A stretch of DNA of 61,049 nucleotides, from NCBI GenBank assembly GCA_027311125.1, contig DAICZO010000307.1, positions 1-61,049 of the forward strand, in the 5' to 3' direction. The notes beneath the pieces were generated by a model. It had not been told where the DNA came from, did no database searches, and saw only the letters and a program-made list of their open reading frames with translations. A program made the position numbers and the translations under genes. Shown in pieces: positions 25,293-34,190 of this stretch (the first letter of the stretch is position 1; each line of letters opens with the position of its first letter). The stretch comes from Acidobacteriaceae bacterium. GTDB lineage: Bacteria; Acidobacteriota; Terriglobia; Terriglobales; Acidobacteriaceae.

Positions 25293-25751
25293 ATGGACAT
25301 TGAATCACAACTCTCTGCATACGGTCACCATTTGCCCGTGCTACCTAGCGCCGGTGGAAATTATCTTTCTGCAAAACGAGTAGGGAACATGTTGTATCTT
25401 GCGGGTGTGATCTCGACACGTGATGGTACCGTGCTGACTGGTACCGTTGGTGGCGAGCGAAGTATCGAAGATGGTTACGCTGCGGCTGCTGCTTGTGCAT
25501 TGACGCAGTTGGCAGTGATCAAACGGGAGCTGGGTACGCTGGACGCTGTGGAAGGTATTGTAGGGTTGAATGGATACGTGAATGCGGTTGCTGGATTTGC
25601 CGATTCGCCGAAGGTGATCAACGGAGCGTCAGATCTGCTCGTTGCAGCTTTTGGCGATGCGGGGCGTCATGTTCGAGCAGCCGTCGGTGTGAATGCTTTG
25701 CCACGTAACGCTATGGTTGAGATACAGATGACGGTGCTAGTGAAGTCATAA
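25293..25751 (+). CDS. RidA/YjgF-family protein (long, endoribonuclease-like subgroup)
   Basis: 152-residue YjgF fold of the longer subgroup (PF14588-like): PSAGGNYLSAKRVGNMLYLAG, GTVGGERSIEDGYAAA, VINGASDLLVAAFGDAGRHVRAAVGV. Archetypal RidA deaminates reactive enamines using Arg105; the equivalent position here reads GVNALP and lacks that Arg, so imine deaminase activity is doubtful. In catabolic operons such proteins often guard against reactive intermediates. ATG 25293 is chosen over GTG 25275 by comparison with the family N-terminus. It heads a rightward trio with the formamidase-like and AtzH-like genes. Confidence 0.88.
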   Translation: MDIESQLSAYGHHLPVLPSAGGNYLSAKRVGNMLYLAGVISTRDGTVLTGTVGGERSIEDGYAAAAACALTQLAVIKRELGTLDAVEGIVGLNGYVNAVAGFADSPKVINGASDLLVAAFGDAGRHVRAAVGVNALPRNAMVEIQMTVLVKS

Positions 25752-25801
25752 CCAGATTTGTCCACATTGCTGTCATTCACGAAGGAGAGGTCTGAGCAAC
25801 T

Positions 25802-26737
25802 ATGGCTGAATACAGTTTGTGTGCCATCCCTACGCATTCGGTTTGGGACAATCGGCTTAGCCCGCGACTCGTGGTGGTATCAGGCGACGTAGTGCATTTG
25901 GAATGTTTGGATTCCAGCGGGGGACAGGTAAAGCCATGGATGACGCTGCCCGAGTTTCTGGAGATTGATCGGAACCTGATTCATGCACTGACTGGGCCGA
26001 TCTATGTTGATGGCGCTGAACCCGGAGACGTGCTGGAGATACAGGTTCTAGAGGTTGAGCATCTTGGCTGGGGTTGGAGCAGTGTGATTGCAGGGCTTGG
26101 ATTCCTGGACAACCGCTTTACGGAGCCATCCCTTTTTCACTGGAAGCTTGATGGAGAGATGAGCTTTTCGTTGGCTCCTGCTGTTGTTCCGTTGCGCCCG
26201 TTTTGCGGTGTTATGGGAGTTGCTCGTGCAGAAGCAGGAAGTTTTCGTACGCGTCCACCGGGGGAGTTCGGGGGCAATATGGATGTGCGTGAGCTATGTG
26301 CTGGGTCGACTCTGTACCTGCCGGTGCAGGTGCGCGGAGCAATGTTCTCTGCAGGTGACGCCCATGCGGCGCAAGGAGATGGCGAGGTCTGCATCAACGG
26401 CATCGAGTGTCCAGCAAATGTGACACTTCGTTTTGTGTTGCACCGGCACCAGAAGTTGGCTGGGCCGTTGGTTGAAGTTGGACATAACAGTATTGAGCCG
26501 TCGTCTGCAGCGTGGCTCGTAGTGGAGTCTGCGGAGGATGCGTTGCAGGCGGCACGCACGGCTACCTCACGCATGGTCGATTTGCTGATTCAGACCTGGG
26601 ACTTTGAACCTGTGCAGGCTTATTTGCTGTGTAGCGTTGCCATGAATTTAAAGCTGAGTCAGGTTGTGAACCGGCCGATGACAACTGTAAGTGCTTCTAT
26701 CGCGAAAAGCATTCTTCCCCAACGGAGCTTGTTCTGA
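25802..26737 (+). CDS. Acetamidase/formamidase family protein
   Basis: FmdA/AmdA family (PF03069-like), 311 residues: VSGDVVHLECLDSSGGQ, TGPIYVDGAEPGDVLEIQ, LRPFCGVMGVA, PGEFGGNMDVRELCAGSTLYLPV and GDAHAAQGDGEV are the usual blocks, including the GGN and DxHAxQGxGE motifs of the Zn-type active site. These enzymes hydrolyse formamide or short amides to ammonia and the acid. GGAGAGG precedes the ATG. Two nt separate it from the AtzH-like gene. In this cluster it probably releases ammonia from a formamide or carbamoyl-type intermediate. Confidence 0.9.
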   Translation: MAEYSLCAIPTHSVWDNRLSPRLVVVSGDVVHLECLDSSGGQVKPWMTLPEFLEIDRNLIHALTGPIYVDGAEPGDVLEIQVLEVEHLGWGWSSVIAGLGFLDNRFTEPSLFHWKLDGEMSFSLAPAVVPLRPFCGVMGVARAEAGSFRTRPPGEFGGNMDVRELCAGSTLYLPVQVRGAMFSAGDAHAAQGDGEVCINGIECPANVTLRFVLHRHQKLAGPLVEVGHNSIEPSSAAWLVVESAEDALQAARTATSRMVDLLIQTWDFEPVQAYLLCSVAMNLKLSQVVNRPMTTVSASIAKSILPQRSLF

Positions 26738-26739
26738 AC

Positions 26740-27126
26740 ATGGTGATTGAGATCAATGATGCTGCCACATTAACAGAGTTAGCGGAGCTTTATCCTAAGT
26801 ACGAAGAGGCGCTGGTTACGAATGACGTAGATACCCTGACCGCGATGTTCTGGGCAGCGCCTCATGTCATGCGTTTTGGTGTTACTGAGAATCTGTATGG
26901 TATTGAAGAGCTAGAGGCGTTTCGCAAAGGACGTTCTCCGGTGAATTTGGCTCGGCGGGTGAAGCGCTTGGACATCATTAGCTTTGGTAAAGACTTTGGC
27001 AGTATTACTCTCGAGTTTGAGCGCGAAAGCAATGGCAAGATTATGCGTGGCCGCCAGAGCCAAACCTGGGTGCGGATGCCGGAAGGCTGGCGAATTGTTG
27101 CAGCACACGTATCACTGCTGCCATAA
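26740..27126 (+). CDS. AtzH/HpxZ-like (DUF3225) protein
   Basis: 128-residue SnoaL/NTF2-like fold of the DUF3225 group: LYPKYEEALVTNDVDTLTAMFW, VMRFGVTENLYGIEELEAFRKGR, RQSQTWVRMPEGWRIVAAHVS. Known relatives are HpxZ in oxalurate/purine breakdown and AtzH beside the cyanuric-acid amidases AtzE/AtzG; AtzH has been reported as a 1,3-dicarboxyurea amidohydrolase. It starts 2 nt after the formamidase stop. Together with the AtzE-like amidase at 34191 it points to breakdown of a ureido- or N-heterocyclic compound. Confidence 0.82.
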   Translation: MVIEINDAATLTELAELYPKYEEALVTNDVDTLTAMFWAAPHVMRFGVTENLYGIEELEAFRKGRSPVNLARRVKRLDIISFGKDFGSITLEFERESNGKIMRGRQSQTWVRMPEGWRIVAAHVSLLP

Positions 27127-27155
27127 GAGTTGCAAAGTGTGTTGGCCCGCCAGAA

Positions 27156-27977
27156 CTAGCAGCTTACGGTAACGTAAAGTGATGTGATTGCTGCTGCCTG
27201 GAACTGGTCTTGCAAGTCCTTGGCTGATGCAAAGCTCTTGCCTTGCACGTGGCGTGCGGGCAGGGTGAATTGAAGTTTCGGTTGCGCGAATGGGTAGGGT
27301 GAGAGTTGGAAGTGGCGCTCACCTACATACTTAACCATAATCTCCTGTTGGCCACCGTTGGTTAGCGGTAGTGGATGAAGTAAGGTCGCTGGATGGCGGT
27401 AATCGACGCAGGAGAGTAGCGATAAATTGTCTGTTGCCTGGAGCAGTCGAAAGTGCTGTTGGATTCGTGGCCACGCGATCTCGTATGGTGTCAGTTTGTT
27501 GTCGGTAGCAATGCTGGTGTGCAAATGCTGCTGCAACAAACGCTGACGTTCCAGGAAGGCATCGAGCAGTGGGAGTTGTGCTGAAGCTATGGTCGAGCGG
27601 TCAGCACGCTCGGTAAGTAGGTTGTAGGTGTGCAGTGATACGAGCAGAGCTGCGTACGGATCCTCGGCTGCGACCACTGCTACTGCGCGCTCTCGGACGG
27701 CAAGATAATCGGCGAGGTCGATCTCTTCGAATGCAGAGTATTTCCCCACGAGTTCAACCGAGAAAGCCGAGGGCAGCCCTGCCTTGGTGATCTGCGGCTC
27801 TGCATCTCGGACCGCCCATCCGTCATCGTGTGTGGAGATGCCAAGGAGTACCTGACGTCGTGGGACCGGGGAAGAGAATTGCTCGTTGCCCCAATGCTCT
27901 GCAAAGGCTCCGGCGAGACGGGCGTGGTCAGGATGGGTGATAAGCCACCAACCGGTGGCAGAGGCAAGCCGCAACAT
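27156..27977 (-). CDS. DUF3891 family protein (HD-like)
   Basis: 273 residues with the DUF3891 pattern: LITHPDHARLAGAFAEHWGN, a central STHDDGW and repeated helices, suggesting an HD-type metal-binding fold. No catalysis is known to me for the family. ATG 27977 has AAGGA about 8 nt upstream. It ends the leftward operon (48 nt after the permease gene) and converges on the AtzH-like gene, whose stop is 29 nt away. Its presence in a catabolic operon suggests a hydrolase for a pathway intermediate, but that is a guess. Confidence 0.75.
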   Translation of the reverse strand: MLRLASATGWWLITHPDHARLAGAFAEHWGNEQFSSPVPRRQVLLGISTHDDGWAVRDAEPQITKAGLPSAFSVELVGKYSAFEEIDLADYLAVRERAVAVVAAEDPYAALLVSLHTYNLLTERADRSTIASAQLPLLDAFLERQRLLQQHLHTSIATDNKLTPYEIAWPRIQQHFRLLQATDNLSLLSCVDYRHPATLLHPLPLTNGGQQEIMVKYVGERHFQLSPYPFAQPKLQFTLPARHVQGKSFASAKDLQDQFQAAAITSLYVTVSC

Positions 27978-28025
27978 GATGAATCCTTTCTTGTCTTTTC
28001 TTTGCCGAGTTTGATGGAGCAGAAT

Positions 28026-28817
28026 TTACTGCGATTCAGTCTTACGAGCTGACTCGTGCCAGTTATGTAAAAAGTAGTACTCAAGAAACATGACAGCAAA
28101 GAAAAACATAAAGCCTAGTACTGTTGCGGCTAAGACCAGGGCAAAAAGATAATCCGTTTGCAACTGAGCGAGCGCATATGTGATCGAGTAACCAAGGCCA
28201 CCTTGTCCAATGGAACTTGAGCCGGCGAATAGTTCGCCGGTGATGGCCCCGATGACCGAGATACCGCTTGCGATGCGTACTCCAGTAAAGAGTGAGGGAA
28301 GTGCATGAGGAAGGCGAAGCTTCCAGAGTATCTGTGCGCCAGATGCGTTTTGCATGAGGAACAGATTGACCATGTTTTCGTCGACGCTCACGAGACCTTG
28401 GGTAGTGTTCGCGATGATAGGGGCCAGACAGATGATGAAGGTGATCAAGGTGACAGCAAAGAGTCCTGCCCCGGCCCACATGATGATGAGTGGTGCTATG
28501 GCTACGATAGGTACTGTTTGCAGCAGGATGGTGTACGGCAGAAACATTAGTCGGAGCCATCTGGATTGCGCGAAGATTAGTGCTATTGCGGTACCGACGA
28601 AGATACTGGCAAGGAGACCGCTGGCTGCGGCTAGTGCCGTGATGTAGAAGGAGTTTGCCAGTGAGGGAAAACGGTGTATGACAGTTTGTGCGACAGCGAG
28701 AGGTGTTGGCAGCATGTAGGGCGGAATGCTAAGTGCCCAGATGAGAGCACGCCATAACAGCAGTAGCATCAGAAGTACGCCACCAGTGTTAAGCACGTTA
28801 TAGAAGGTGCGCTTCAT
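28026..28817 (-). CDS. ABC importer permease (TauC/SsuC/ThiX type)
   Basis: 263 residues, six predicted membrane helices and the BPD-transport signature in the cytoplasmic loop NASGAQILWKLRLPHALPSL (EAA-like loop), then GVRIASGISVIGAITGE. This subgroup carries aliphatic sulfonates, nitrate, taurine, or pyrimidines such as HMP. Its ATG overlaps the ATPase stop by 4 nt. The matching binding protein is encoded on the other side of the divergent promoter, at 35529. Substrate inferred to be the small N-compound processed by this cluster. Confidence 0.9.
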   Translation of the reverse strand: MKRTFYNVLNTGGVLLMLLLLWRALIWALSIPPYMLPTPLAVAQTVIHRFPSLANSFYITALAAASGLLASIFVGTAIALIFAQSRWLRLMFLPYTILLQTVPIVAIAPLIIMWAGAGLFAVTLITFIICLAPIIANTTQGLVSVDENMVNLFLMQNASGAQILWKLRLPHALPSLFTGVRIASGISVIGAITGELFAGSSSIGQGGLGYSITYALAQLQTDYLFALVLAATVLGFMFFFAVMFLEYYFLHNWHESARKTESQ

Positions 28818-29635
28818 TCGCTCTGCACTCCTCGCAGTGTCTTACTGATAATCGCGATGTACTCTTCAAAAGCTGGGAGCTGCCGTGTTTCTGCACTGCG
28901 GGGGTAGGGCAGGTTGATCGGAAACTCATATGCGATACGACCAGGGTGCGGTGCCATGATGAGGACGCGTGAAGATAGAAAGACTGCTTCTGCAACAGAA
29001 TGAGTAACAAAGAGCGCCGTCCAGTTCTGTTCCTGCTGGAGTCGTAGAACCTCCTCGTTGAGTCGGTCACGTGAAATCTCATCGAGTGCAGCAAACGGCT
29101 CGTCCATGAGCAACACGCGTGGCCTGGTTGAGAGAGCACGTGCGATGGATACACGCATCTTCATACCACCGGAGAGTTGGCGTGGATACGACTTGGCTGC
29201 GTGGCTTAGGTTTACCAACTCCAGAAGTGAAGCGACTTTCTCCTTGCGCCGTTCGCGCGTGGCGTGCTCGAGTTCGAGTCTCAACCCAACGTTGTCTTCG
29301 ACTGTTCGCCATGGGAGGAGAGTTGCATCCTGAAAGATGAAGGAGACGATCTCACGTGCGTTTGCAGGAGTCATTCCGTCGATGCAGATTTTCCCGGAGG
29401 TGGGCAGAGTCAGGCCGGCAACCAGTTTGAGCATAGTTGACTTTCCACAGCCGGATGGGCCGATCAAGCTTACGAACTCGCCTCGGTGGACGGATAGATC
29501 TATATGTTCCAGAATCTGCTGGTGGGATCGTCCCCTGTCGCTGTTGTAGGATTTTGAGACTCCAGAAAAAGCTATCTCAGGAAGCTCCTTTGATTGGGGA
29601 AGTGCGGGCGAGTTGAGGTTATCCGTTGTCATCAT
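28814..29635 (-). CDS. ABC importer ATPase (TauB/SsuB type)
   Basis: 273 residues: Walker A LIGPSGCGKST, Q-loop FQDATLLPWRTV, signature LSGGMKMRVSIARAL, Walker B VLLMDEPFAALDE and switch His in VTHSVAEAVFLS. The QDATLLPWRTV form is typical of the taurine/nitrate/sulfonate group. The ATG shares one base with the CocE stop (TAATG) and the gene overlaps the permease by 4 nt, so all three are translationally coupled. Confidence 0.93.
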   Translation of the reverse strand: MMTTDNLNSPALPQSKELPEIAFSGVSKSYNSDRGRSHQQILEHIDLSVHRGEFVSLIGPSGCGKSTMLKLVAGLTLPTSGKICIDGMTPANAREIVSFIFQDATLLPWRTVEDNVGLRLELEHATRERRKEKVASLLELVNLSHAAKSYPRQLSGGMKMRVSIARALSTRPRVLLMDEPFAALDEISRDRLNEEVLRLQQEQNWTALFVTHSVAEAVFLSSRVLIMAPHPGRIAYEFPINLPYPRSAETRQLPAFEEYIAIISKTLRGVQSE

Positions 29636-31365
29636 TACTCAGGAAGCAGCGGGAGTCGCAGACGAGAGGGAAAGTGCAGATCATGACGAACTGTGTGCGT
29701 ACAACGCTGCCACGTCCACGGATCTGCGAGAGAGTGGGCAATGTCGCTGGAAGAATTGCGATCATATAACGGGAAAGCAGAGCCAGCGATTTCAAGTCGA
29801 ATACGGTCTCCGGCAGCAAATATGCATGAGGTTGGCTCTAGTGTGAATGCCCACGTATGCAGTATGTCTGCCGTGTAGTTGGAGGCACGGAAGAGGTAGC
29901 TTGAGCGTGCAATGCCAAGAGCAATGAACTCAGCTCGATTGTCGGGTGTTAGCCGTACCAGTTTTCCTGTCACGTCGGCATTACTTGCGGATGTAGAACA
30001 GTAGAGGGTGAGTTCGGCTGATCCTAAGACGTGGATTGGTTCTGGGAGTGGTGAGGACGTGTAGACGAGAAGATTATTGCCTTGCGCTAGTACAGACTGA
30101 TCGAAGGGGCCACTAAGTGCGGTACTACCGCCGGGCGCGAAGACAGGTACCTCAGGATCGTAGACGAAGTGATCGGCTGGTTGTGTAGTGGTTGGAGGTT
30201 CCATGCTGAGAGTGCCATCGCCTTTGGACGAGTTTGCACGGCCATCGCTGGAGAGGTAAAGCGTGATGGCCTTAGTGCTGGTAAGGACATCTGTTGCAAA
30301 CCAGCGGCTCGTTGCTGGCTGGTTGTGGCCGAGCGCGAAGTGGCGAATTCGCGGTTGACCTGCGAATTCGTTGGAGTCCTTAAGCCAGTGATTGAACCAG
30401 CGCAGCAGAAGGGAATCGGTGTCTATTGAAGCATCGGAGCCAAAGTTTGTGTCGCCAATACGTGAACCCCAAGGGATGTGTTGCCAAGGGCCGGCAAGTA
30501 GGTACTGATTCTGGCGGGCGAAGGGAGTTGCCGCTTGTTGCGCAAGTGCGAGAAATCCATCGTAGCTTCCCTGTAGGTATGTGTCGTACCAGCCGGAGAC
30601 ATGCAGTGCTGGAACGTTGATTTGTGTGAGCGAGGTACTGATGTCGAGTGCAGACCAGAACTCGCTGGGCACAGTATGGGCAAACCAATCGTGGACGTAG
30701 GTCGGCAGGCCAGTGGATTGAAGTGCGGGCAGCTTGGCGTATGGCGCAAAAAGTGGCTGAGTCCGAACGTTGGACCAGGCTGCTTCAAGTTGGTCGTGTG
30801 CCTGCCGTAGGCCGAGTCTGCGAGCGTCGGAACGCAACATCTGGAGACCCCAGCCCATAGCCGATGACAGCCGGAGTGCCCCATGATGATAGAAACATCC
30901 GTGATAGAGGTCGCAGGCGGTCATGGCCGGAGCAATGCATAGAAGTCCTTCAGGTTGTTCCGCTGCGGCCAGTAGCTGGGTTGCACCCTGATAGGAGAAG
31001 CCGTACATGCCGATCTTTCCATTGGATTCAGGTCGCGATCGCAACCATTGGATAGTCTCAGCCCCGTCGCGACGCTCAGATCGGAATGGGTAGAATTCTC
31101 CCTCGGAGTCACCGCGTCCCCGTACATCCTGAATAACGACGTTATAGCCATGTCGTGCAAACCAGACAGGATGTGGATAGACGACAGTGGAGGCAATGTC
31201 TCTACCGTAGGGTTGGCGCATGAGCAGGGTTGGATTCGAAGCGTGCATGGATGCAGGCGGGAAGTAATGATCCGAGTAGAGTGTGCATCCGTCAGACATG
31301 AGGCAAGGTACGCTCCGCTGGAGACGGACGCCGGAGCCGCAGTCGATCAATGACGTGATGGTCAA
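29635..31365 (-). CDS. CocE/NonD family hydrolase
   Basis: Alpha/beta hydrolase of the cocaine-esterase/X-Pro dipeptidyl-peptidase group: MSDGCTLYSDHYFP, DVRGRGDSEGEF, nucleophile motif GFSYQGATQ, Asp/His in later loops (HVSGWYDTYLQGS, LLAGPWQH), then a C-terminal jelly-roll domain (APGGSTALSGPFDQ). It hydrolyses esters or amides. The frame runs upstream to 31515 inside the creatininase gene; a TTG at 31365, overlapping that gene's stop (TTGA), is the likeliest start and keeps the conserved strand before MSDG. The ATG at 31299 would cut this strand. No lipobox or signal peptide, so probably cytoplasmic. Confidence 0.88.
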   Translation of the reverse strand: MTITSLIDCGSGVRLQRSVPCLMSDGCTLYSDHYFPPASMHASNPTLLMRQPYGRDIASTVVYPHPVWFARHGYNVVIQDVRGRGDSEGEFYPFRSERRDGAETIQWLRSRPESNGKIGMYGFSYQGATQLLAAAEQPEGLLCIAPAMTACDLYHGCFYHHGALRLSSAMGWGLQMLRSDARRLGLRQAHDQLEAAWSNVRTQPLFAPYAKLPALQSTGLPTYVHDWFAHTVPSEFWSALDISTSLTQINVPALHVSGWYDTYLQGSYDGFLALAQQAATPFARQNQYLLAGPWQHIPWGSRIGDTNFGSDASIDTDSLLLRWFNHWLKDSNEFAGQPRIRHFALGHNQPATSRWFATDVLTSTKAITLYLSSDGRANSSKGDGTLSMEPPTTTQPADHFVYDPEVPVFAPGGSTALSGPFDQSVLAQGNNLLVYTSSPLPEPIHVLGSAELTLYCSTSASNADVTGKLVRLTPDNRAEFIALGIARSSYLFRASNYTADILHTWAFTLEPTSCIFAAGDRIRLEIAGSAFPLYDRNSSSDIAHSLADPWTWQRCTHTVRHDLHFPSRLRLPLLPE

Positions 31366-32156
31366 GGCTGAAACCTGTTGGAGTAATGGAACATGGCGGT
31401 GAGTGCTGCGGCGACTTTCTCTGCAGACTGCTTGATCCACTGAGCTCCGTGCTCTGCTGTGGCGGCGTTTGGATCGCCCATCACGCCACTGGGAGCGATG
31501 TCGCGCGTAAGCCAAGCAAATGTTGCTGGACCATTCTCTGGTAGCAAAGCTCCGGGTTGGTCAATCTGTGCGATGTAGTTCACGGTGTATAGCTCAGTGT
31601 GAACCAGTTCTGGAGTTCCATGGAGCAATAAGGCTGTCTCGTACTCCCCGGCATGAAATCCGTAGGCACGCTCCTGCAGTGAGATGTTTTCGAACTTGGC
31701 ACCACCTGAACCCGAGAGATAGAAGGTGCGCAGGCCAAACTCGGCGCGCAGATCGCGACACATGACGTCGTCGAGCGAGGTATTGCCGCCGTGCGTGTTG
31801 TACAGAACCATCTTCTTGAAGCCTGATGCCGCAACGCTGGCACCGATATCATGAACTACAGCCATGAAGGTAGAGGCCGAAACGGACATAGTTCCGGGAA
31901 AGCCAATGTGCTCGTTGCTTTTGCCATAACAGATGGGCGGCAATGCGAAGACAGGTAGTTCTTTGGGCAGCAGGGCCAGTGCATGTCCCAGAAGGAGATT
32001 ACTGATGAGCGTGTCAGTTGCGAGGGGAAGATGGTGACCATGCTGCTCGATTGCTGCTGTGGGTAGGATGATTAGCGTTTCATTCTTCGGGAGAGCTTCG
32101 ACCTGCTTCCAAGTCAGGTAGGCAAAGTTGCGCTCATCGGGAATCCAGGTCTTCAT
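31362..32156 (-). CDS. Creatininase family amidohydrolase
   Basis: 264 residues with the metal ligands of the family in order: Glu37, His39 and Asp48 in EQHGHHLPLATD, the HGGN loop and the Glu of HAGEYET. Spacing matches creatininase (Glu34/His36/Asp45). Members open cyclic amides (creatinine) or hydrolyse formamides in riboflavin/F420 synthesis (ArfB) and mycofactocin precursor (MftE). Its ATG follows the FAD-oxidase stop without a gap (TAGATG). In this cluster a ring-opening amidohydrolase acting on an N-heterocycle fits well; creatinine itself is not proved. Confidence 0.88.
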   Translation of the reverse strand: MKTWIPDERNFAYLTWKQVEALPKNETLIILPTAAIEQHGHHLPLATDTLISNLLLGHALALLPKELPVFALPPICYGKSNEHIGFPGTMSVSASTFMAVVHDIGASVAASGFKKMVLYNTHGGNTSLDDVMCRDLRAEFGLRTFYLSGSGGAKFENISLQERAYGFHAGEYETALLLHGTPELVHTELYTVNYIAQIDQPGALLPENGPATFAWLTRDIAPSGVMGDPNAATAEHGAQWIKQSAEKVAAALTAMFHYSNRFQP

Positions 32157-33527
32157 CTAGTTTGCATCCTCCGCTACCAGATAGCTGGCCATCTTGCCAG
32201 GGTTCAACAAACCTTTGGGATCGTACTTACGCTTGGCCTGCAGTTGAATGTGGTCCTGCCGATAACGGCCTCCGCCTTCGACGTTGTTGACGTGTGGATT
32301 GGCGACGGTTACACCGATCTCGCGACAGAAATCTATCATTTCGTTCAACCGTTCTGCAGTGGTAAAGCGTACGACGGGAATTGAGCCTGGAACGACGAGG
32401 CCGTCACTATTTTTCATGAACTCTATATGAAAGAGGAAGTCGTCACCGTAGCGAGCTTTGAGTTGAGAAAACTGGCTGCGTGCGGTGGTGGGACTAAATC
32501 CGCATTGCAGGTAAGTGAGTGTATTGTCAGTCTTCATTGCCCAGAGCGTGGTGTGGTTCCACGTGTAGTCCGAGAGCAGTGGAGAAGTTCGCAGGCCTTC
32601 GTAGGCGGCGGCAAAGGTAATCTCCCCTCCGACAGCTTTTGCGGCTAATTGCAACTCCTCCAATTGTGCTGCCGCAATCATAAAAAAGATGTGGGCCTTG
32701 TCTGGCGTGATGATATTGCGTATCGGAGAGAAGCTGGCAGTGATTAGGGATTCGAAGGTCGTGACCAGTCGCTTGGTCCAGTGATTGCTGGTTGCGATCT
32801 GCTCACTGAAATCGAACGCTTCGTTGAAGCTGGGAAATGCAACCACACACTGTGCCCACTCTACCGCTGGAGTTAGGCAGAGCCATATACGCGAGATGAT
32901 TCCGTTAGTTCCCCAGGCATGAAGTATCTCGTGGATTGCATCGCCTTCGTGTTTGATGACTCGAGGTTCAGGTTCCATCGTTACAACTTCGAGAGCGCGT
33001 ACGGTGTTGAAGTCGCGTAGCCCCCCGTGCGCGACCGATCCGATGCCGCCTGATCCACCACCTAGAAATCCTCCGACCGAAGCCTTTGCGACGGTTGAGG
33101 GATAACAACGTAACTCCCATCCATGACGGCGGCCCTCATTCTCGATAAGGCTCAGTTTTGCACCAGGCTGGCAGATAGCGATACCGTCGGGATGAATGCA
33201 TTCGACTGCGTCCATCAGAGCGAGATCAAGTACTACGCCGCCTTGCAGTGGAATTGCCTGCCCATAGTTCCCGGTGCCAGCGCCTCGCGCTGTGACAGCG
33301 ATTCCTTGGTCATGACATAGCCGCAGGACGGCACAAATCTCGTCTACGCTAGTTGGCTGTACGACTACATCGCCGACTTTGTCTGAAAGGAGTTGCTTTA
33401 GGACGGGGGAGTACCAGTAAAAATCGCGCGAAAGACGCGCCACCGTTGCTGGATTGGTTAGTACTCTGTCTGCATCACCAATGACTTGCTTGAGATCATC
33501 GACGAAAGTCGAGAGAGTGGGCGTCAT
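32157..33527 (-). CDS. FAD-binding oxidoreductase (GlcD/lactate-dehydrogenase-like)
   Basis: 456 residues: PCMH-type FAD domain with VVQPTSVDEICAVLRLCHDQG, TARGAGTGNYGQAIPLQGG and GGGSGGIGSVAHGGL, then a C-terminal FAD-oxidase domain ending in NPHVNNVEGGG and LLNPGKMA. These enzymes oxidise 2-hydroxyacids such as glycolate or D-lactate; some take other substrates. Its ATG overlaps the deaminase stop by 4 nt and its stop abuts the creatininase ATG. In this pathway it may oxidise a hydroxy-acid fragment or the ring itself. Confidence 0.9.
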   Translation of the reverse strand: MTPTLSTFVDDLKQVIGDADRVLTNPATVARLSRDFYWYSPVLKQLLSDKVGDVVVQPTSVDEICAVLRLCHDQGIAVTARGAGTGNYGQAIPLQGGVVLDLALMDAVECIHPDGIAICQPGAKLSLIENEGRRHGWELRCYPSTVAKASVGGFLGGGSGGIGSVAHGGLRDFNTVRALEVVTMEPEPRVIKHEGDAIHEILHAWGTNGIISRIWLCLTPAVEWAQCVVAFPSFNEAFDFSEQIATSNHWTKRLVTTFESLITASFSPIRNIITPDKAHIFFMIAAAQLEELQLAAKAVGGEITFAAAYEGLRTSPLLSDYTWNHTTLWAMKTDNTLTYLQCGFSPTTARSQFSQLKARYGDDFLFHIEFMKNSDGLVVPGSIPVVRFTTAERLNEMIDFCREIGVTVANPHVNNVEGGGRYRQDHIQLQAKRKYDPKGLLNPGKMASYLVAEDAN

Positions 33528-34090
33528 GCTATGGCTCGCTTTCCATTGTCGGAGACATGCTTCGAACGACTAGCGTTGCCCCAGGCTTTGAAGGCTCTCA
33601 GCATATTGGGATGGGTGAAGAGGGTGTAGGCTAAATCTCGTTCCACCGGGCCAACGACTTCGCAGGTCATGTCGCTTCGCTCGGCGACCTCGGTGGCTGG
33701 AATATGGATCTGACGGCAGTGTCGATTGGCATCGTCGATAGTGGCTCCGTAGACGATGCGATCAATTCCCGCCCACAGTAAATTGGCCATGCACATCGGG
33801 CAAGGTTCGCAGGTGGAGTACATGGTGTAGCCGCGCAGGGAGGGGGATTTGAGCTTTTTGCAGGCCATTCGAATCGTGCGTACCTCGGCATGGCTGCTGG
33901 GATCATTCTCTTTGGCAACAGCGTTCAATCCCTTGAGGAGCAGCTTGCCGGTCTTGGTTTCGACGATCATTGCGCCGAATGGCACAGGCTTGTCGGTGAC
34001 GAGTGTGCGTGCGGTGAATTGCACAATTTCCGTCATACGAGAGCTATCCAATACCGAAAGGCTCGGCTTTTTCTCTCTAGTGTGTCCCAT
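33524..34090 (-). CDS. Nucleoside/guanine-type deaminase
   Basis: Zinc-dependent CMP/dCMP-type deaminase fold: catalytic Glu in His67-Ala-Glu69 and zinc cysteines Cys97 and Cys100 in PCPMC. Residues before the motif (PVPFGAMIVETKTGKLLLKGLN) fit the guanine-deaminase/TadA side of the superfamily. About 55 C-terminal residues extend beyond the core. ATG 34090 is chosen over GTG 34105; neither has a clear ribosome site. It is the first gene of the leftward operon and should remove ammonia from an amino-purine, amino-pyrimidine or similar ring. Confidence 0.9.
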   Translation of the reverse strand: MGHTREKKPSLSVLDSSRMTEIVQFTARTLVTDKPVPFGAMIVETKTGKLLLKGLNAVAKENDPSSHAEVRTIRMACKKLKSPSLRGYTMYSTCEPCPMCMANLLWAGIDRIVYGATIDDANRHCRQIHIPATEVAERSDMTCEVVGPVERDLAYTLFTHPNMLRAFKAWGNASRSKHVSDNGKRAIA

Positions 34091-34105
34091 GTCGAAATGT
34101 AACAC

Positions 34106-34190
34106 GACATGCCAGATTTGCTAAAGCGAAGAGTGATTTGTAGAACTACACAAGGCTGTTTTTTGCTGGTGCAGCCCTTAGAATTTAGGT
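34106..34190. promoter_or_regulatory. Divergent promoter region; possible leaderless promoter for the amidase
   Basis: Only 85 bp lie between the GTG of the deaminase and the ATG of the amidase, so both operons start here. TAGAAT at 34179-34184 sits exactly 6 nt before the amidase ATG, placing the expected transcription start on its A and suggesting a leaderless message. No good -35 box is visible, so an activator may be needed. Confidence 0.45.

Noticed and set aside
31366..31515. N-terminal extension of CocE into the creatininase gene
   Set aside because: Basic Arg/Ser-rich non-family sequence read out of frame inside another gene.
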